NCBI RefSeq assembly: GCF_019049325.1
Contig: NZ_JAGMUO010000113.1
Span: 1-42,619, forward strand
Origin: Streptomyces sp. AC512_CC834
Lineage (GTDB): Bacteria; Actinomycetota; Actinomycetes; Streptomycetales; Streptomycetaceae
Direction: 5' to 3'
DNA length: 42,619 nt
Below are positions 1 to 8,249 of the stretch, one piece after another. The notes under the pieces are model-generated. The model was not told the origin of the DNA, ran no database searches, and worked only from the letters and a program-made list of their open reading frames with translations. How positions within the stretch are numbered: the first letter of the stretch is position 1; each line of letters begins with the position of its first letter. A program made the translations under genes and the position numbers.

Positions 1-102
1 GTCCCTCTCCCCCGCCCCACTTCCCCCGTCCCACTTCCCCGCACGGCAGTACATCCGCACTCTCCAATACCCCATACCTCCCCATATGTTCAGGAGCGAT
101 CC

Positions 103-1473
103 ATGCGAACCCAGAGCCGACGGAGGCCGCGAGTCACGCTCGCCATGGCCGCCGCAGGGACGCTGCTCGCCCCGCTGCTCACCGGCTGCTGGGTCGGGGC
201 GGGCGGCGCCGGATCCGGCGGCAACGCCATCAACGTCCTGATGGTCAACAACCCGCAGATGGTCGAGCTGCAGAAGCTCACCGCCGACCACTTCACAGAA
301 GAGACCGGCATCGAGGTGAACTTCACCGTCCTGCCGGAGAACGACGTCCGCGACAAGATCAGCCAGGACTTCGCCAACCAGGCCGGCCAGTACGACGTCG
401 CCACCCTCTCCAACTACGAGATACCCATCTACGCCCGCAACGAGTGGCTCGAGCCGATGGACTCCTACGTCGCCAAGGACCCCGGGTACGACGAGAAGGA
501 CATCCTGGGGCCGATGCGCGAGTCCCTCACCGGCGACGACGGCAAGCTCTACGGCCAGCCCTTCTACGGCGAGTCGTCCTTCCTGATGTACCGCAAGGAC
601 CTGTTCGCCAAGGCGGGCCTGACCATGCCCGAGCACCCCACCTGGACGCAGGTGGCCGGCTTCGCCGAGAAGCTGGACGGGTTCCAGCCCGGCATGAAGG
701 GCATCTGCCTGCGCGGACTGCCCGGCTGGGGCGAGCTGATCGCACCCCTGACGACGGTCGTGAACACCTTCGGCGGCACCTGGTTCGACAAGGACTGGCA
801 GGCACAACTCGACTCGCCCGAGTGGGAGAAGGCGACGAAGTTCTATGTCGACCTCGTCCGCGAGCACGGCGAGTCCGGCGCCGCCCAGTCCGGCTTCGCC
901 GAGTGCCTGAACAACATGACGCAGGGCAAGGTCGCCATGTGGTACGACGCCACCTCCGCGGCCGGCTCCCTGGACGCCGCCGACTCCCCGGTCAAGGGCA
1001 AGATCGGCTACGCGCCCGCGCCCGTGGAGAAGACGGACTCCTCCGGCTGGCTCTACACCTGGGCCTGGGGCATCCAGAAGGCCTCCCACAACGCCGACAA
1101 GGCCTGGAAGTTCGTCTCCTGGGCGTCCAGCAAGGAGTACGAGCAGCTCGTCGGCGAGGAGTCCGGCTGGTCCAACGTCCCGGCCGGCAAGCGCGCCTCG
1201 ACGTACGAGAACCCGGACTACGTCAAGGAGGCCGCCGCCTTCCAGGAGATGACCAAGGAGGCCATCGAGGGCGCGAAGCCGAACGACCCCGGCGTGCAGC
1301 CGCGCCCCGCGCCCGGCATCCAGTTCGTCGGCATCCCCGAGTTCACCGACCTCGGTACCAAGGTCTCCCAGGAGATCAGCGCGGCCATCGCCGGACGTCA
1401 GTCCGTCGAGGAGGCCCTGAAGAAGTCCCAGCAGCTCGCCGAGAAGATCTCCGAGGAGTACGAGGGACGATGA
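103..1473 (+). CDS. ABC sugar/polyol-binding lipoprotein
   Basis: This is an extracellular solute-binding protein of the family-1 type that captures a sugar or polyol outside the membrane for the two permeases encoded next. The 456-residue product starts with an arginine-rich n-region, a hydrophobic core and the lipobox LLTGC with Cys29 as the lipidation site, so it should be a membrane-anchored lipoprotein. The mature part shows the usual features of the class (YGQPFYGESSFLMYRKDLF, then a conserved WDxT-like region and GWSNVPAGKR near the C-terminus). AGGAGCG lies 7 bases before the ATG. The stop overlaps the next gene by ATGA. The dehydrogenase at the operon end suggests a polyol such as sorbitol or mannitol, but the substrate is inferred, not shown. 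Confidence is high for the family and low for the ligand. Confidence 0.93.
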   Translation: MRTQSRRRPRVTLAMAAAGTLLAPLLTGCWVGAGGAGSGGNAINVLMVNNPQMVELQKLTADHFTEETGIEVNFTVLPENDVRDKISQDFANQAGQYDVATLSNYEIPIYARNEWLEPMDSYVAKDPGYDEKDILGPMRESLTGDDGKLYGQPFYGESSFLMYRKDLFAKAGLTMPEHPTWTQVAGFAEKLDGFQPGMKGICLRGLPGWGELIAPLTTVVNTFGGTWFDKDWQAQLDSPEWEKATKFYVDLVREHGESGAAQSGFAECLNNMTQGKVAMWYDATSAAGSLDAADSPVKGKIGYAPAPVEKTDSSGWLYTWAWGIQKASHNADKAWKFVSWASSKEYEQLVGEESGWSNVPAGKRASTYENPDYVKEAAAFQEMTKEAIEGAKPNDPGVQPRPAPGIQFVGIPEFTDLGTKVSQEISAAIAGRQSVEEALKKSQQLAEKISEEYEGR

Positions 1474-2414
1474 CCGCCACGACAACGGCCCCCTCGGCCG
1501 CACCCGAACACACTCGCTCCACCGTCCGCCCGCCGTCCAACCGGCTGCGCAACTGGGCCACCCGGGCCCCCCTCCTCCCCGCCCTGGTCTTCATGATCCT
1601 GGTCACCCAGTTGCCCTTCGTGGCGACCCTGGTGATCTCCTTCTTCGACTGGAACGCCCTCTACCCGGACGCCCGCAGCTTCACCGGCTTCGGCAACTAC
1701 GGCGACGTCCTGTCCGACGCGGCCCTGCGCGAGTCGGTGTGGACGACGATCCTGCTGACGGTGGCGGTCGTCCTGACCAGCCTGGTCCTCGGCCTGGCCC
1801 TCGCCCTGCTCCTCGACCGGAAGTTCAAGGGCCGGGGCGTGGTCCGCACCCTGCTGATCGCCCCGTTCCTGGTGGTACCGGTGGCGGCGGCCCTGCTGTG
1901 GAAGCACGTCCTCTACAACCCCGAGTACGGCCTGCTCAACGGGTTGTTGCACTACGTCGGCGGACCGCAGCCGGACTGGATCTCCAACACCCCGCTGCTC
2001 GCGGTCGAGGCATCCCTGGTGTGGCAGTGGACGCCCTTCATGATGCTCATCCTGCTGGCCGGCCTGCAGAGCCGCGACCAGCAGCAGATCGAGGCCGCCC
2101 GGGTGGACGGCGCGAGCGACTGGCAGGTCTTCGTCCACCTCACCCTGCCCCACCTGCGCCGCTATCTGGAGCTGGGCGCCCTGCTCGGCTCGATCTACAT
2201 CGTGCAGAACTTCGACGCCGTCTTCACCATCACGTCCGGCGGCCTGGGCACGGCCAACCTGCCCTACACCGTCTACCAGAGCTTCTACCAGGCCCACGAG
2301 AACGGCCTCGCCTCGGCCGCCGGCGTCCTGGTCGTCATCGGCTCCATCATCATCGCCACCTTCGCACTGCGCGTGGTGTCGTCCCTGTTCCGCGAGGAGG
2401 TTGGCCGCGCATGA
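1470..2414 (+). CDS. ABC sugar/polyol permease, MalF-type
   Basis: This 314-residue integral membrane subunit forms half of the transport channel. It has an N-terminal cytoplasmic tail (about 35 residues), then six hydrophobic segments, the first being LLPALVFMILVTQLPFVATLV. The cytoplasmic EAA loop, EAARVDGASDWQVFVHLTLP, docks the ATPase. The ATG overlaps the stop of the binding-protein gene (ATGA), indicating translational coupling. The open frame runs further upstream inside the binding-protein gene, but that part is shadow coding. No ATP-binding subunit is encoded in the cluster. In Streptomyces a shared ATPase (MsiK) is known to energise several such importers, so the same is likely here. 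Confidence 0.92.
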   Translation: MTATTTAPSAAPEHTRSTVRPPSNRLRNWATRAPLLPALVFMILVTQLPFVATLVISFFDWNALYPDARSFTGFGNYGDVLSDAALRESVWTTILLTVAVVLTSLVLGLALALLLDRKFKGRGVVRTLLIAPFLVVPVAAALLWKHVLYNPEYGLLNGLLHYVGGPQPDWISNTPLLAVEASLVWQWTPFMMLILLAGLQSRDQQQIEAARVDGASDWQVFVHLTLPHLRRYLELGALLGSIYIVQNFDAVFTITSGGLGTANLPYTVYQSFYQAHENGLASAAGVLVVIGSIIIATFALRVVSSLFREEVGRA

Positions 2415-3292
2415 GCGCCACCGCCGTACGACCCGCCGCCACCGGCACCGGCACCGAGCGCGTCCGAACCCGCCGCAAGGCAGGTGCGGGCCTGGGCCTG
2501 GTTGCCTGGCTGGTCGGCATCGTCTTCTTCCTGCCCATCGCGTGGATGGCGCTGACCTCCTTCCACTCGGAGTCGGACGCGGCCACCAACCCGCCGTCGT
2601 TCGCGGCGTCGCTGACGCTCGACGGCTACCGCGAGTTCTTCGGCGTGGACGGCGGCGCGAGCCCCTGGCCCGCACTGGCCAACTCGGCGGTGGCGTCGAT
2701 CGCCTCGACCCTCTTCGTGCTGGTCCTGGCCCTGCCCGCCGCCTACGCCCTGTCCATCCGCCCGGTGAAGAAGTGGACCGACGTCCTCTTCTTCTTCCTG
2801 TCCACCAAGATGCTGCCGGTGGTGGCGGGCCTGCTGCCGATCTACCTGTTCGCCAAGAACACGGACATGCTGGACAACATCTGGCTGCTGGTCATCCTCT
2901 ACACCTCCATGAACCTGCCGATCGCGGTCTGGATGATGCAGTCCTTCCTGGCCGAGGTCCCGGTCGCGATCATCGAGGCGGCCCGGGTGGACGGCGCGAA
3001 ACTGCCGACGATCCTGGTCCGGGTGGTCGCCCCCATCGCCCTGCCGGGCATCGCCGCGACGTCGTTGATCTGCTTCATCTTTAGCTGGAACGAACTGCTC
3101 TTCGCCCGGGTGCTGACGGGCGTGGTCGCCGAGACCGCCCCCGTCTTCCTGACCGGCTTCATCACCAGCCAGGGTCTCTTCCTGGCCAAGGTGTGCGCCG
3201 CGTCGCTCGTCATCTCCCTGCCGGTGCTCGCCGCGGGGTTCGCCGCCCAGGACAAACTGGTCCAGGGCCTGTCGTTGGGAGCCGTGAAATGA
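2411..3292 (+). CDS. ABC sugar/polyol permease, MalG-type
   Basis: This is the second channel subunit, 293 residues with six predicted membrane spans. It carries the EAA loop EAARVDGAKLPTILVRVVAP and the typical MalG-family segments WMALTSFHSE near the N-terminus and FIFSWNELLFARVL near the C-terminus. It starts at an ATG overlapping the stop of the first permease by four bases (ATGA), and its own stop overlaps the dehydrogenase start in the same way, so the four genes form one tightly coupled transcript. It pairs with the upstream permease to form the heterodimeric importer. Confidence 0.92.
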   Translation: MSATAVRPAATGTGTERVRTRRKAGAGLGLVAWLVGIVFFLPIAWMALTSFHSESDAATNPPSFAASLTLDGYREFFGVDGGASPWPALANSAVASIASTLFVLVLALPAAYALSIRPVKKWTDVLFFFLSTKMLPVVAGLLPIYLFAKNTDMLDNIWLLVILYTSMNLPIAVWMMQSFLAEVPVAIIEAARVDGAKLPTILVRVVAPIALPGIAATSLICFIFSWNELLFARVLTGVVAETAPVFLTGFITSQGLFLAKVCAASLVISLPVLAAGFAAQDKLVQGLSLGAVK

Positions 3293-4278
3293 AGGCCGCC
3301 GTCATCGAGTCCGTGGGCCGTGCCGTCGTCACCGAGGTCCCGGACCCGACGCCAGGGCCGCGCGAGGTCGTCGTCGAGGTTGCCGCCTGCGGCCTGTGCG
3401 GCACCGACCTGCACATCCTCCAGGGCGAGTTCGCGCCCAAGCTCCCGATCGTGCCGGGCCACGAGTTCGCCGGCGCGGTGGTCGGCGTCGGCGCGCAGGT
3501 CACGGAGGTGGCGGTCGGCGACCAGGTGGCCGTCGATCCCTCCCTCTACTGCTACGAGTGCCGCTACTGCCGCACCGGCCACAACAACCTCTGCGAGCGC
3601 TGGGCGGCCATCGGCGTGACGACGGCGGGCGGCGCGGCGCAGTTCGCGGTGGCACCGGTCGCGAACTGCGTGAAGCTCCCCGAGCACGTCCGCACCCAGG
3701 ACGCCGCCCTGATCGAGCCCCTGTCCTGCGCGGTCCGCGGCTACGACGTCCTCCAGTCCCGCCTCGGCGCCCACGTCCTGATCTACGGGTCCGGCACGAT
3801 GGGCCTGATGATGCTGGAGCTGGCCAAGCGCACCGGCGCGGCCAGCGTCGACATGGTCGACCTCAACCCGGCCCGCCTGGAGACGGCCCGTGGCCTCGGC
3901 GTCTCGGCGTCGGCCGCGACCCCGGACGAGCTGGACCGTCCCCAGGGCTGGGACCTCGTCATCGACGCGACCGGCAACGCCGCCGCCATCCAGGACGGCC
4001 TGGACCGGGTCGCCAAGGCCGGCACGTTCCTCCAGTTCGGCGTGGCCGACTACGCGACGCGCGTGCAGATCGACCCGTATCGCATCTACAACCAGGAGAT
4101 CACCATCACGGGTTCGATGGCCGTCCTGCACAGCTACGAACGCGCGGCGGAGTTGTTCGCGAACGGCGTCCTGGACCCCGACGTCTTCATCAGCGACCGC
4201 ATCGAACTGGCCCGCTACCCGCAGGCCCTGGAGCAGTTCGCGGCGGGCGTGGGCCGCAAGATCGTGGTCGTGCCCTGA
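3289..4278 (+). CDS. zinc-dependent medium-chain alcohol/polyol dehydrogenase
   Basis: This cytoplasmic NAD(P)-dependent oxidoreductase (329 residues) of the medium-chain dehydrogenase family probably oxidises the imported polyol to a ketose. Visible features are the catalytic zinc region (ACGLCGTDLH, then VPGHEFAG at about 50-57), the structural-zinc cysteines in the CYECRYCRTGHNNLC segment at about 86-100, and a Rossmann motif YGSGTMGLMML near 165. It is the last gene of the ATGA-coupled operon and is followed by a stem-loop. Sorbitol/threonine/alcohol dehydrogenases share this architecture, so the exact substrate is inferred from the neighbouring transporter. Confidence 0.9.
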   Translation: MKAAVIESVGRAVVTEVPDPTPGPREVVVEVAACGLCGTDLHILQGEFAPKLPIVPGHEFAGAVVGVGAQVTEVAVGDQVAVDPSLYCYECRYCRTGHNNLCERWAAIGVTTAGGAAQFAVAPVANCVKLPEHVRTQDAALIEPLSCAVRGYDVLQSRLGAHVLIYGSGTMGLMMLELAKRTGAASVDMVDLNPARLETARGLGVSASAATPDELDRPQGWDLVIDATGNAAAIQDGLDRVAKAGTFLQFGVADYATRVQIDPYRIYNQEITITGSMAVLHSYERAAELFANGVLDPDVFISDRIELARYPQALEQFAAGVGRKIVVVP

Positions 4279-4332
4279 CTGTCTAGCCGGTCCGGCGTTT
4301 GAGGACGAGGCCGTTCAGGCCGAAGCGGGGGT

Positions 4333-4352
4333 CTGGGGGCGGCAGCCCCCAG
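4333..4352 (+). terminator. stem-loop after the polyol operon
   Basis: An 8-bp perfect stem (CTGGGGGC / GCCCCCAG) with a GGCA loop lies 55 bases after the dehydrogenase stop. It sits in a sequence (CCGGCGTTTGAGGACGAGG at 4291-4309, then the G-rich hairpin) that I recognise as a dispersed intergenic element common after Streptomyces genes. It has no T-run, as is usual in this genus. Confidence 0.6.
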
Positions 4353-4404
4353 GGACGGGAATGGGACGGGAATGGGACGGGAATCGGACGGGAATGGGAC
4401 GGGG
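4352..4404. repeat. 11-bp G-rich tandem repeat, 4 copies plus part
   Basis: The unit GGGACGGGAAT is repeated at 4352, 4363 and 4374, then with one change (first G to C) at 4385, and a partial copy starts at 4396. It directly follows the terminator stem and precedes a small gene. Copy number is likely to vary between strains through slippage. Confidence 0.85.
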
Positions 4405-4462
4405 CGGCGGCGGGGGCGAAACCCCGTGGGCCCGCCACCCCACCCCGCCCTACGATCCCCGC

Positions 4463-4684
4463 ATGCCCAAACCCCACGGCTTCGCCTACACGGCCACCGC
4501 ATCCGGCACCGTCCACATCACCCACCACAACCGCCCCGCCACCACCCTCAACGGCTCCCGAGCCGCCCGCTTCCTCGAAGAGGTCACGGCGGGCGACCCG
4601 CAACTGGTCATGGCCCGCTGGACCGGCAACTACAAGCACGGCAACGAACGCACGGCCCGAAACCACCCCCGAAACCGCCGCTGA
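4463..4684 (+). CDS. small conserved hypothetical protein (73 aa)
   Basis: A 73-residue basic protein beginning MPKPHGFAYTATASGTVHI and ending in RTARNHPRNRR. I recognise the pattern MPKPHGF..ITHH..RA..FL.EV..GDPQ.VMARWTGNY..GNER as a small conserved protein found in many Streptomyces genomes, but no function is known to me. The ATG at 4463 is chosen because upstream sequence in this frame is repeat and intergenic DNA. There is no clear Shine-Dalgarno sequence. It has no signal peptide or membrane span, and the high Arg/His content would allow nucleic-acid contact, which is speculation. Confidence 0.7.
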   Translation: MPKPHGFAYTATASGTVHITHHNRPATTLNGSRAARFLEEVTAGDPQLVMARWTGNYKHGNERTARNHPRNRR

Positions 4685-4711
4685 CCGGGCGCTCCCCGGC
4701 CGCCGACCCGA

Positions 4712-4740
4712 TTGGCCGCCGGGTAAGGGAACGGTAAAAC
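4712..4740 (+). promoter_or_regulatory. candidate promoter of the TerD gene
   Basis: TTGGCC at 4712 and TAAAAC at 4735 are separated by 17 bases, a fair match to a primary-sigma promoter. Transcription would start near 4747, leaving a leader of about 15 bases without an obvious Shine-Dalgarno sequence. Confidence 0.4.
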
Positions 4741-4761
4741 GCCCTCGCTCGTTCACCCGAC

Positions 4762-5976
4762 ATGACAGCTATGACCCCCGGCTCGAACATCCCCCTCTCC
4801 GCCGCCCGCGTGACGGTGGACGTCGCCGCCCCGGTGCGGCTCGACGTATCGGGCCTGCTGCTCACCGCCGACGGCAAGGTGCGCTCCGACGACGACTTCA
4901 TCTTCTACAACCAGCCCACCGGCCAGGGCGTGACCTACCGCTCCGGCGGCGGCAGCGCCCCGGACGCGATCGTGGTCGACACCTCGGCCGTCCCGCCGGG
5001 CATCGAGAAGATCGTCGTCACCGCGAGCCCGGACGCCGCCGGCCAGACCTTCCAGGGCATCGAGCCGACCGCCACCATCCGCAACGGCGACGACAACTCC
5101 GTCCTCGCCACCTTCACGCCCCCGCAGCTCGGCACCGAGACCGCACTGGTGATCGTGGAGGTCTACCTGCGCAACGGCGCCTGGAAGGCCCGCGCGGTCG
5201 GCCAGGGCTACTCCAACGGCCTCGCCGGCATCGCGACGGACTTCGGTGTCACGGTGGAGGAGCCGGCGGCCCCCGCCCAGGCGGCGCCCCCGCCCCGGGC
5301 CCAGGCTGCCACGCCTCCCCCGCCCGCCGCCGCGCCCACGATGCCCGCCGCTCCGCCCGCGGCACCCCCGGCCCCGCCCGCGCCCGCCCCGGGCACCGGC
5401 AAGATCAACCTCGACAAGGGCCGGGTCAGCCTCCAGAAGAACCAGACCGTCTCCCTCGTCAAGGGCGGCCAGCCGGTGCTCTCGCAGGTCAAGATGGGCC
5501 TCGGCTGGGAGCCGGCGTACCGCGGCAAGGACATCGACCTGGACGCGTCGGTCATCGCCTACGGCCCGCAGCGCAACCACATCGATAGCTGCTACTTCGG
5601 CAAGCTCTCGATCGTGAACGGCGCGATCAAGCACTCCGGCGACAATCTGACCGGCGAGGGCGGCGGCGACGACGAGGTGATCGTCGTCGACCTCGGCCGG
5701 CTTCCGCAGGAGGTCAGCGGCCTGGTCTTCACGGTGAACTCGTTCTCGGGCCAGAAGTTCACGGAGGTCGCCAAGGCCTACTGCCGCCTCATCGACGCCG
5801 CGAGCGGCGAGGAGCTGGTCCGCTTCGACCTCACCGGCGCCGAGTCGCAGACCGGCGTGATGATGGCGAAGCTGATCCGCCAGTACTCCGGCGAGTGGGA
5901 GATGACCGCCATCGGCGACTTCGTCAAGTCCCGCACGGTGCGAGGCATGGTGAAGCCGGCGGCCCAGGCACTGTAG
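4762..5976 (+). CDS. tandem TerD-domain protein
   Basis: This 404-residue protein has two TerD-type calcium-binding domains. The N-terminal domain (about 8-150) carries the family signature DDDFIFYNQP. A Pro/Ala-rich linker spans about 165-212, and a second full domain (about 214-404) has MGLGW, DLDAS and a glycine/acidic loop (HSGDNLTGEGGGDDE) with the acidic calcium ligands. TerD proteins are linked to tellurite, phage and stress phenotypes; the biochemical role is not settled. No other ter genes are present here, so it stands alone. A second ATG nine bases downstream (4771) could be the start. A strong bidirectional hairpin follows the stop. Confidence 0.9.
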   Translation: MTAMTPGSNIPLSAARVTVDVAAPVRLDVSGLLLTADGKVRSDDDFIFYNQPTGQGVTYRSGGGSAPDAIVVDTSAVPPGIEKIVVTASPDAAGQTFQGIEPTATIRNGDDNSVLATFTPPQLGTETALVIVEVYLRNGAWKARAVGQGYSNGLAGIATDFGVTVEEPAAPAQAAPPPRAQAATPPPPAAAPTMPAAPPAAPPAPPAPAPGTGKINLDKGRVSLQKNQTVSLVKGGQPVLSQVKMGLGWEPAYRGKDIDLDASVIAYGPQRNHIDSCYFGKLSIVNGAIKHSGDNLTGEGGGDDEVIVVDLGRLPQEVSGLVFTVNSFSGQKFTEVAKAYCRLIDAASGEELVRFDLTGAESQTGVMMAKLIRQYSGEWEMTAIGDFVKSRTVRGMVKPAAQAL

Positions 5977-5997
5977 GAGAGACCGGACGACGGCAAG

Positions 5998-6021
5998 GGG
6001 CGCCCGGACAGCCGGGCGCCC
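5998..6021. terminator. bidirectional terminator between convergent genes
   Basis: A perfect 10-bp stem (GGGCGCCCGG / CCGGGCGCCC) with an ACAG loop sits exactly between the ends of the TerD gene and the TetR gene. Its last base is part of the TetR stop codon. It should end transcription from both sides. Confidence 0.75.
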
Positions 6022-6581
6022 TACGGCCGCGCCAGCCCCTCCATGAGCAGCGACAGGTACCGCCGGGCGGCCGTTTCGTCCACCTCGTCGGCGGACTCGC
6101 ACGCCGTCACCACCCCGTGCACCAGCCGCAGCACCTCGATCGGCGCCACGTCCGGCCGCAGCTCGCCGGCTTCCTGCGCCGCCCGCACCAGTCGCGCCGC
6201 CGCGCCGCGCACGCAGTCGCCGCACGCGGGGGAACCACTGGTGACGGCCGTACCGAGCAGCGCCTTCAGCCCGCGCGCCTGCAGCATCCCGACGGCGAGC
6301 TCGTCGAGCCACGCGCGGAGCGCCGCACCCGGCGGCCGGGCGGCGGCGATCACGTCGGCACGGGCCGCGACCGCCTCGACGCGCTCGAGGTAGACGGCCT
6401 CCAACAGTGCCTGTCGCGTCGGGAAGTGCCGGTACAACGTGCCGACGCCGACCTCCGCACGCCGGGCGATGTCGTCCAGCGCCGCCCCCGCACCACGGTC
6501 CGCGAACACCTCGGCGGCCACCCGGAGCAACCGCTCACGATTGCGCCGGGCATCCGCACGCAAAGGCCTGACCTGCGCCAT
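6021..6581 (-). CDS. TetR-family transcriptional regulator
   Basis: A 186-residue repressor-type protein. The N-terminal helix-turn-helix is clear: RADARRNRERLLRVAAEVF, then GAGAALDDIARRAEVGVG and TLYRHFPTRQALLEAVY, covering about residues 5-60. The C-terminal part is the variable ligand/dimer domain. The chosen start (MAQVRPL) has GGGAG six bases upstream; the open frame reaches 12 codons further without such a site. It lies 57 bp downstream of the Ro60 gene on the same strand, so read-through from that gene is possible. No divergent target gene is adjacent, and the ligand is unknown. Confidence 0.88.
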   Translation of the reverse strand: MAQVRPLRADARRNRERLLRVAAEVFADRGAGAALDDIARRAEVGVGTLYRHFPTRQALLEAVYLERVEAVAARADVIAAARPPGAALRAWLDELAVGMLQARGLKALLGTAVTSGSPACGDCVRGAAARLVRAAQEAGELRPDVAPIEVLRLVHGVVTACESADEVDETAARRYLSLLMEGLARP

Positions 6582-6638
6582 CGCCACTCCCTGCCCGCCG
6601 GGCAACCTTCCGGGCACCCTACCCCGCGCGCCGCCGGA

Positions 6639-8222
6639 TCAGGCCGCCCAGGGCCAGTCGGCGTCCCGGGCCGCCTCGAGCAGCGGAACCATCCGGAAGG
6701 CCGCGTCCGACAGGCCGCCGAAGGTGTGCCGGTTCGCCCTGCCCGACGGGCCGTGGCCCGCCCGGTACCCGGCGAGGTTCCAGGTGTAGACCGGCACGTG
6801 CTGCGGCACCTGCTCGGTCGGGTCGCCGTGCCGGCTGTACGCGTACTGCTCGTCGGTGACGATCAGCACCCGGTCGTGCTTCCTGTAGTGACGCCGTACC
6901 GCCCCGGTCGTGTCGGTGCCGCCCAGGTCGCCGAAGCGGTCCAGGATCTTCAGCACCGACTCGCCCTTGCGGTACTTCACGCGGTTGCTCGACGTACCGA
7001 ACTCCACGAGGTCCGCGTCCGCCGCCCGCAGCGCGAGCGCCGTGCCGAAGACCGCCGCCGCGTCGGCCCGGTTGAGCTCCGAGCGGTCCGACATCCGCGA
7101 GTAGAACATCGAGCCCGAGCGGTCCACGAGGACCAGCGTCCGGCCGGGCAGCGCGGGCACGTTGGCCAGCGAGTGGCCGAGCGCCCGCTCCAGCGGGTAC
7201 GACCAGCGCAGCGACGGCGCGTGCCGGTACGCGGCGAGGTAGCGGAAGGGGAACTGCCGCGAACGCGCCACCTCGGCCGGGTCACTGATCCGCGCCGCGA
7301 CCTGGGCGGCGACCTCGTCGGACACGCCGGCCTCGTCGAAGTTGCGCAGGTTACGGATCGATGCCATAGCCCCCATGGACGGGATCACCGACTCCCAGGC
7401 CGCCTGGTCCATCGGCCCCTGGAGCCAGCCGGCCAGCATCTCCCACGTGATGCCCGCCGCCGCGAGCCGCTCGGCACCGTCGGGCGCCGTGACCACCGCT
7501 CGCCGCTGGGCGACGGGCAGCGCCATCAGCTCGCGGTGCGCGGTCAGGACACGGTTGGAAGCGGGCGGCACGGCGGTGTCCGGGTTGTGCCGGCGGTCGA
7601 GGGCGTACTGGAACAGCTCGCCCTGCCACGGCTTGTCCGGGTCAGGCGCCGCGTGCACCAGGTTGAGGATGTCGCCGAAGCGGTACCCCTTGGACGCGGT
7701 GTCGTACTTCAGCAGCGACTTGCCGTGGTAGAGCCGTCGTACGGCGTCGGCGACGCCCCGCTTGACCGGCTTGGGCACGGCGCGGCCGTACGTCGCCGTC
7801 CAGTACGCGAGCAGCTCGCCGGGCTCGTCGGGCCGCCGGAGGACGGAGGCGACGACCTGCCGGTTCGCCGGTCCACCCGTGGCGCCGGCGTCGAGGCGGG
7901 CCTTGACGTACTCGGCGGCGCCGACGATCGAGGCGGTGCGCAGGTTGCCCTCGCCGCGCAGCCAGCCGAGCAGGCCGGCCGTCCAGGACGGGTCGGTGAG
8001 GGCCAGCTCGCGCACGAGCGTGGCGAACCGGTCGTCGCGGGCGGCGCCGGTCTCGTAGAAGGTCTGCTGGGACACGAAGTTGCCCACCGACAGCAGAAAG
8101 AGCTCGGAGCGCGCGTCGCGCTCGCTGCCGCGGCCGCCCTCGTAGGTACGCAGTACGCGGCCCGTCGAGGTCACGCGCGAGGCGGGCTGCGCCTTCACGG
8201 ACCTGGTGTTGAATCGCGCCAT
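6639..8222 (-). CDS. rsr: Ro60 orthologue, TROVE/vWA-domain RNA-binding protein
   Basis: A 527-residue bacterial Ro60 (Rsr). The TROVE module of HEAT-like helices occupies about residues 15-340 (FVSQQTFYETG near the start, then VRELALTDPSWTAGLLGWL). It forms the ring that binds Y RNA and the ends of misfolded RNAs. A vWA domain follows with an intact MIDAS: DRSGS at 367-371, Thr436 in LGGTDTTG and Asp457 in VTDEQ. In Deinococcus, Rsr with a Y RNA tethers PNPase for structured-RNA decay; that role is inferred here. The ATG has GGGGGA about 9 bases upstream. Its upstream 450 bp on the same strand contain three Y-RNA-like elements, strongly supporting the assignment. Confidence 0.95.
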   Translation of the reverse strand: MARFNTRSVKAQPASRVTSTGRVLRTYEGGRGSERDARSELFLLSVGNFVSQQTFYETGAARDDRFATLVRELALTDPSWTAGLLGWLRGEGNLRTASIVGAAEYVKARLDAGATGGPANRQVVASVLRRPDEPGELLAYWTATYGRAVPKPVKRGVADAVRRLYHGKSLLKYDTASKGYRFGDILNLVHAAPDPDKPWQGELFQYALDRRHNPDTAVPPASNRVLTAHRELMALPVAQRRAVVTAPDGAERLAAAGITWEMLAGWLQGPMDQAAWESVIPSMGAMASIRNLRNFDEAGVSDEVAAQVAARISDPAEVARSRQFPFRYLAAYRHAPSLRWSYPLERALGHSLANVPALPGRTLVLVDRSGSMFYSRMSDRSELNRADAAAVFGTALALRAADADLVEFGTSSNRVKYRKGESVLKILDRFGDLGGTDTTGAVRRHYRKHDRVLIVTDEQYAYSRHGDPTEQVPQHVPVYTWNLAGYRAGHGPSGRANRHTFGGLSDAAFRMVPLLEAARDADWPWAA

Positions 8223-8249
8223 GGTGAATTCCCCCGAATTCTTTTCGGA

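Noticed and set aside
1398..4131. Long minus-strand open frames opposite the polyol operon
   Set aside because: They are shadows of high-GC coding sequence, with His/Arg/Gly-rich translations and no family resemblance, while the plus-strand frames are clear ABC transporter and dehydrogenase genes.
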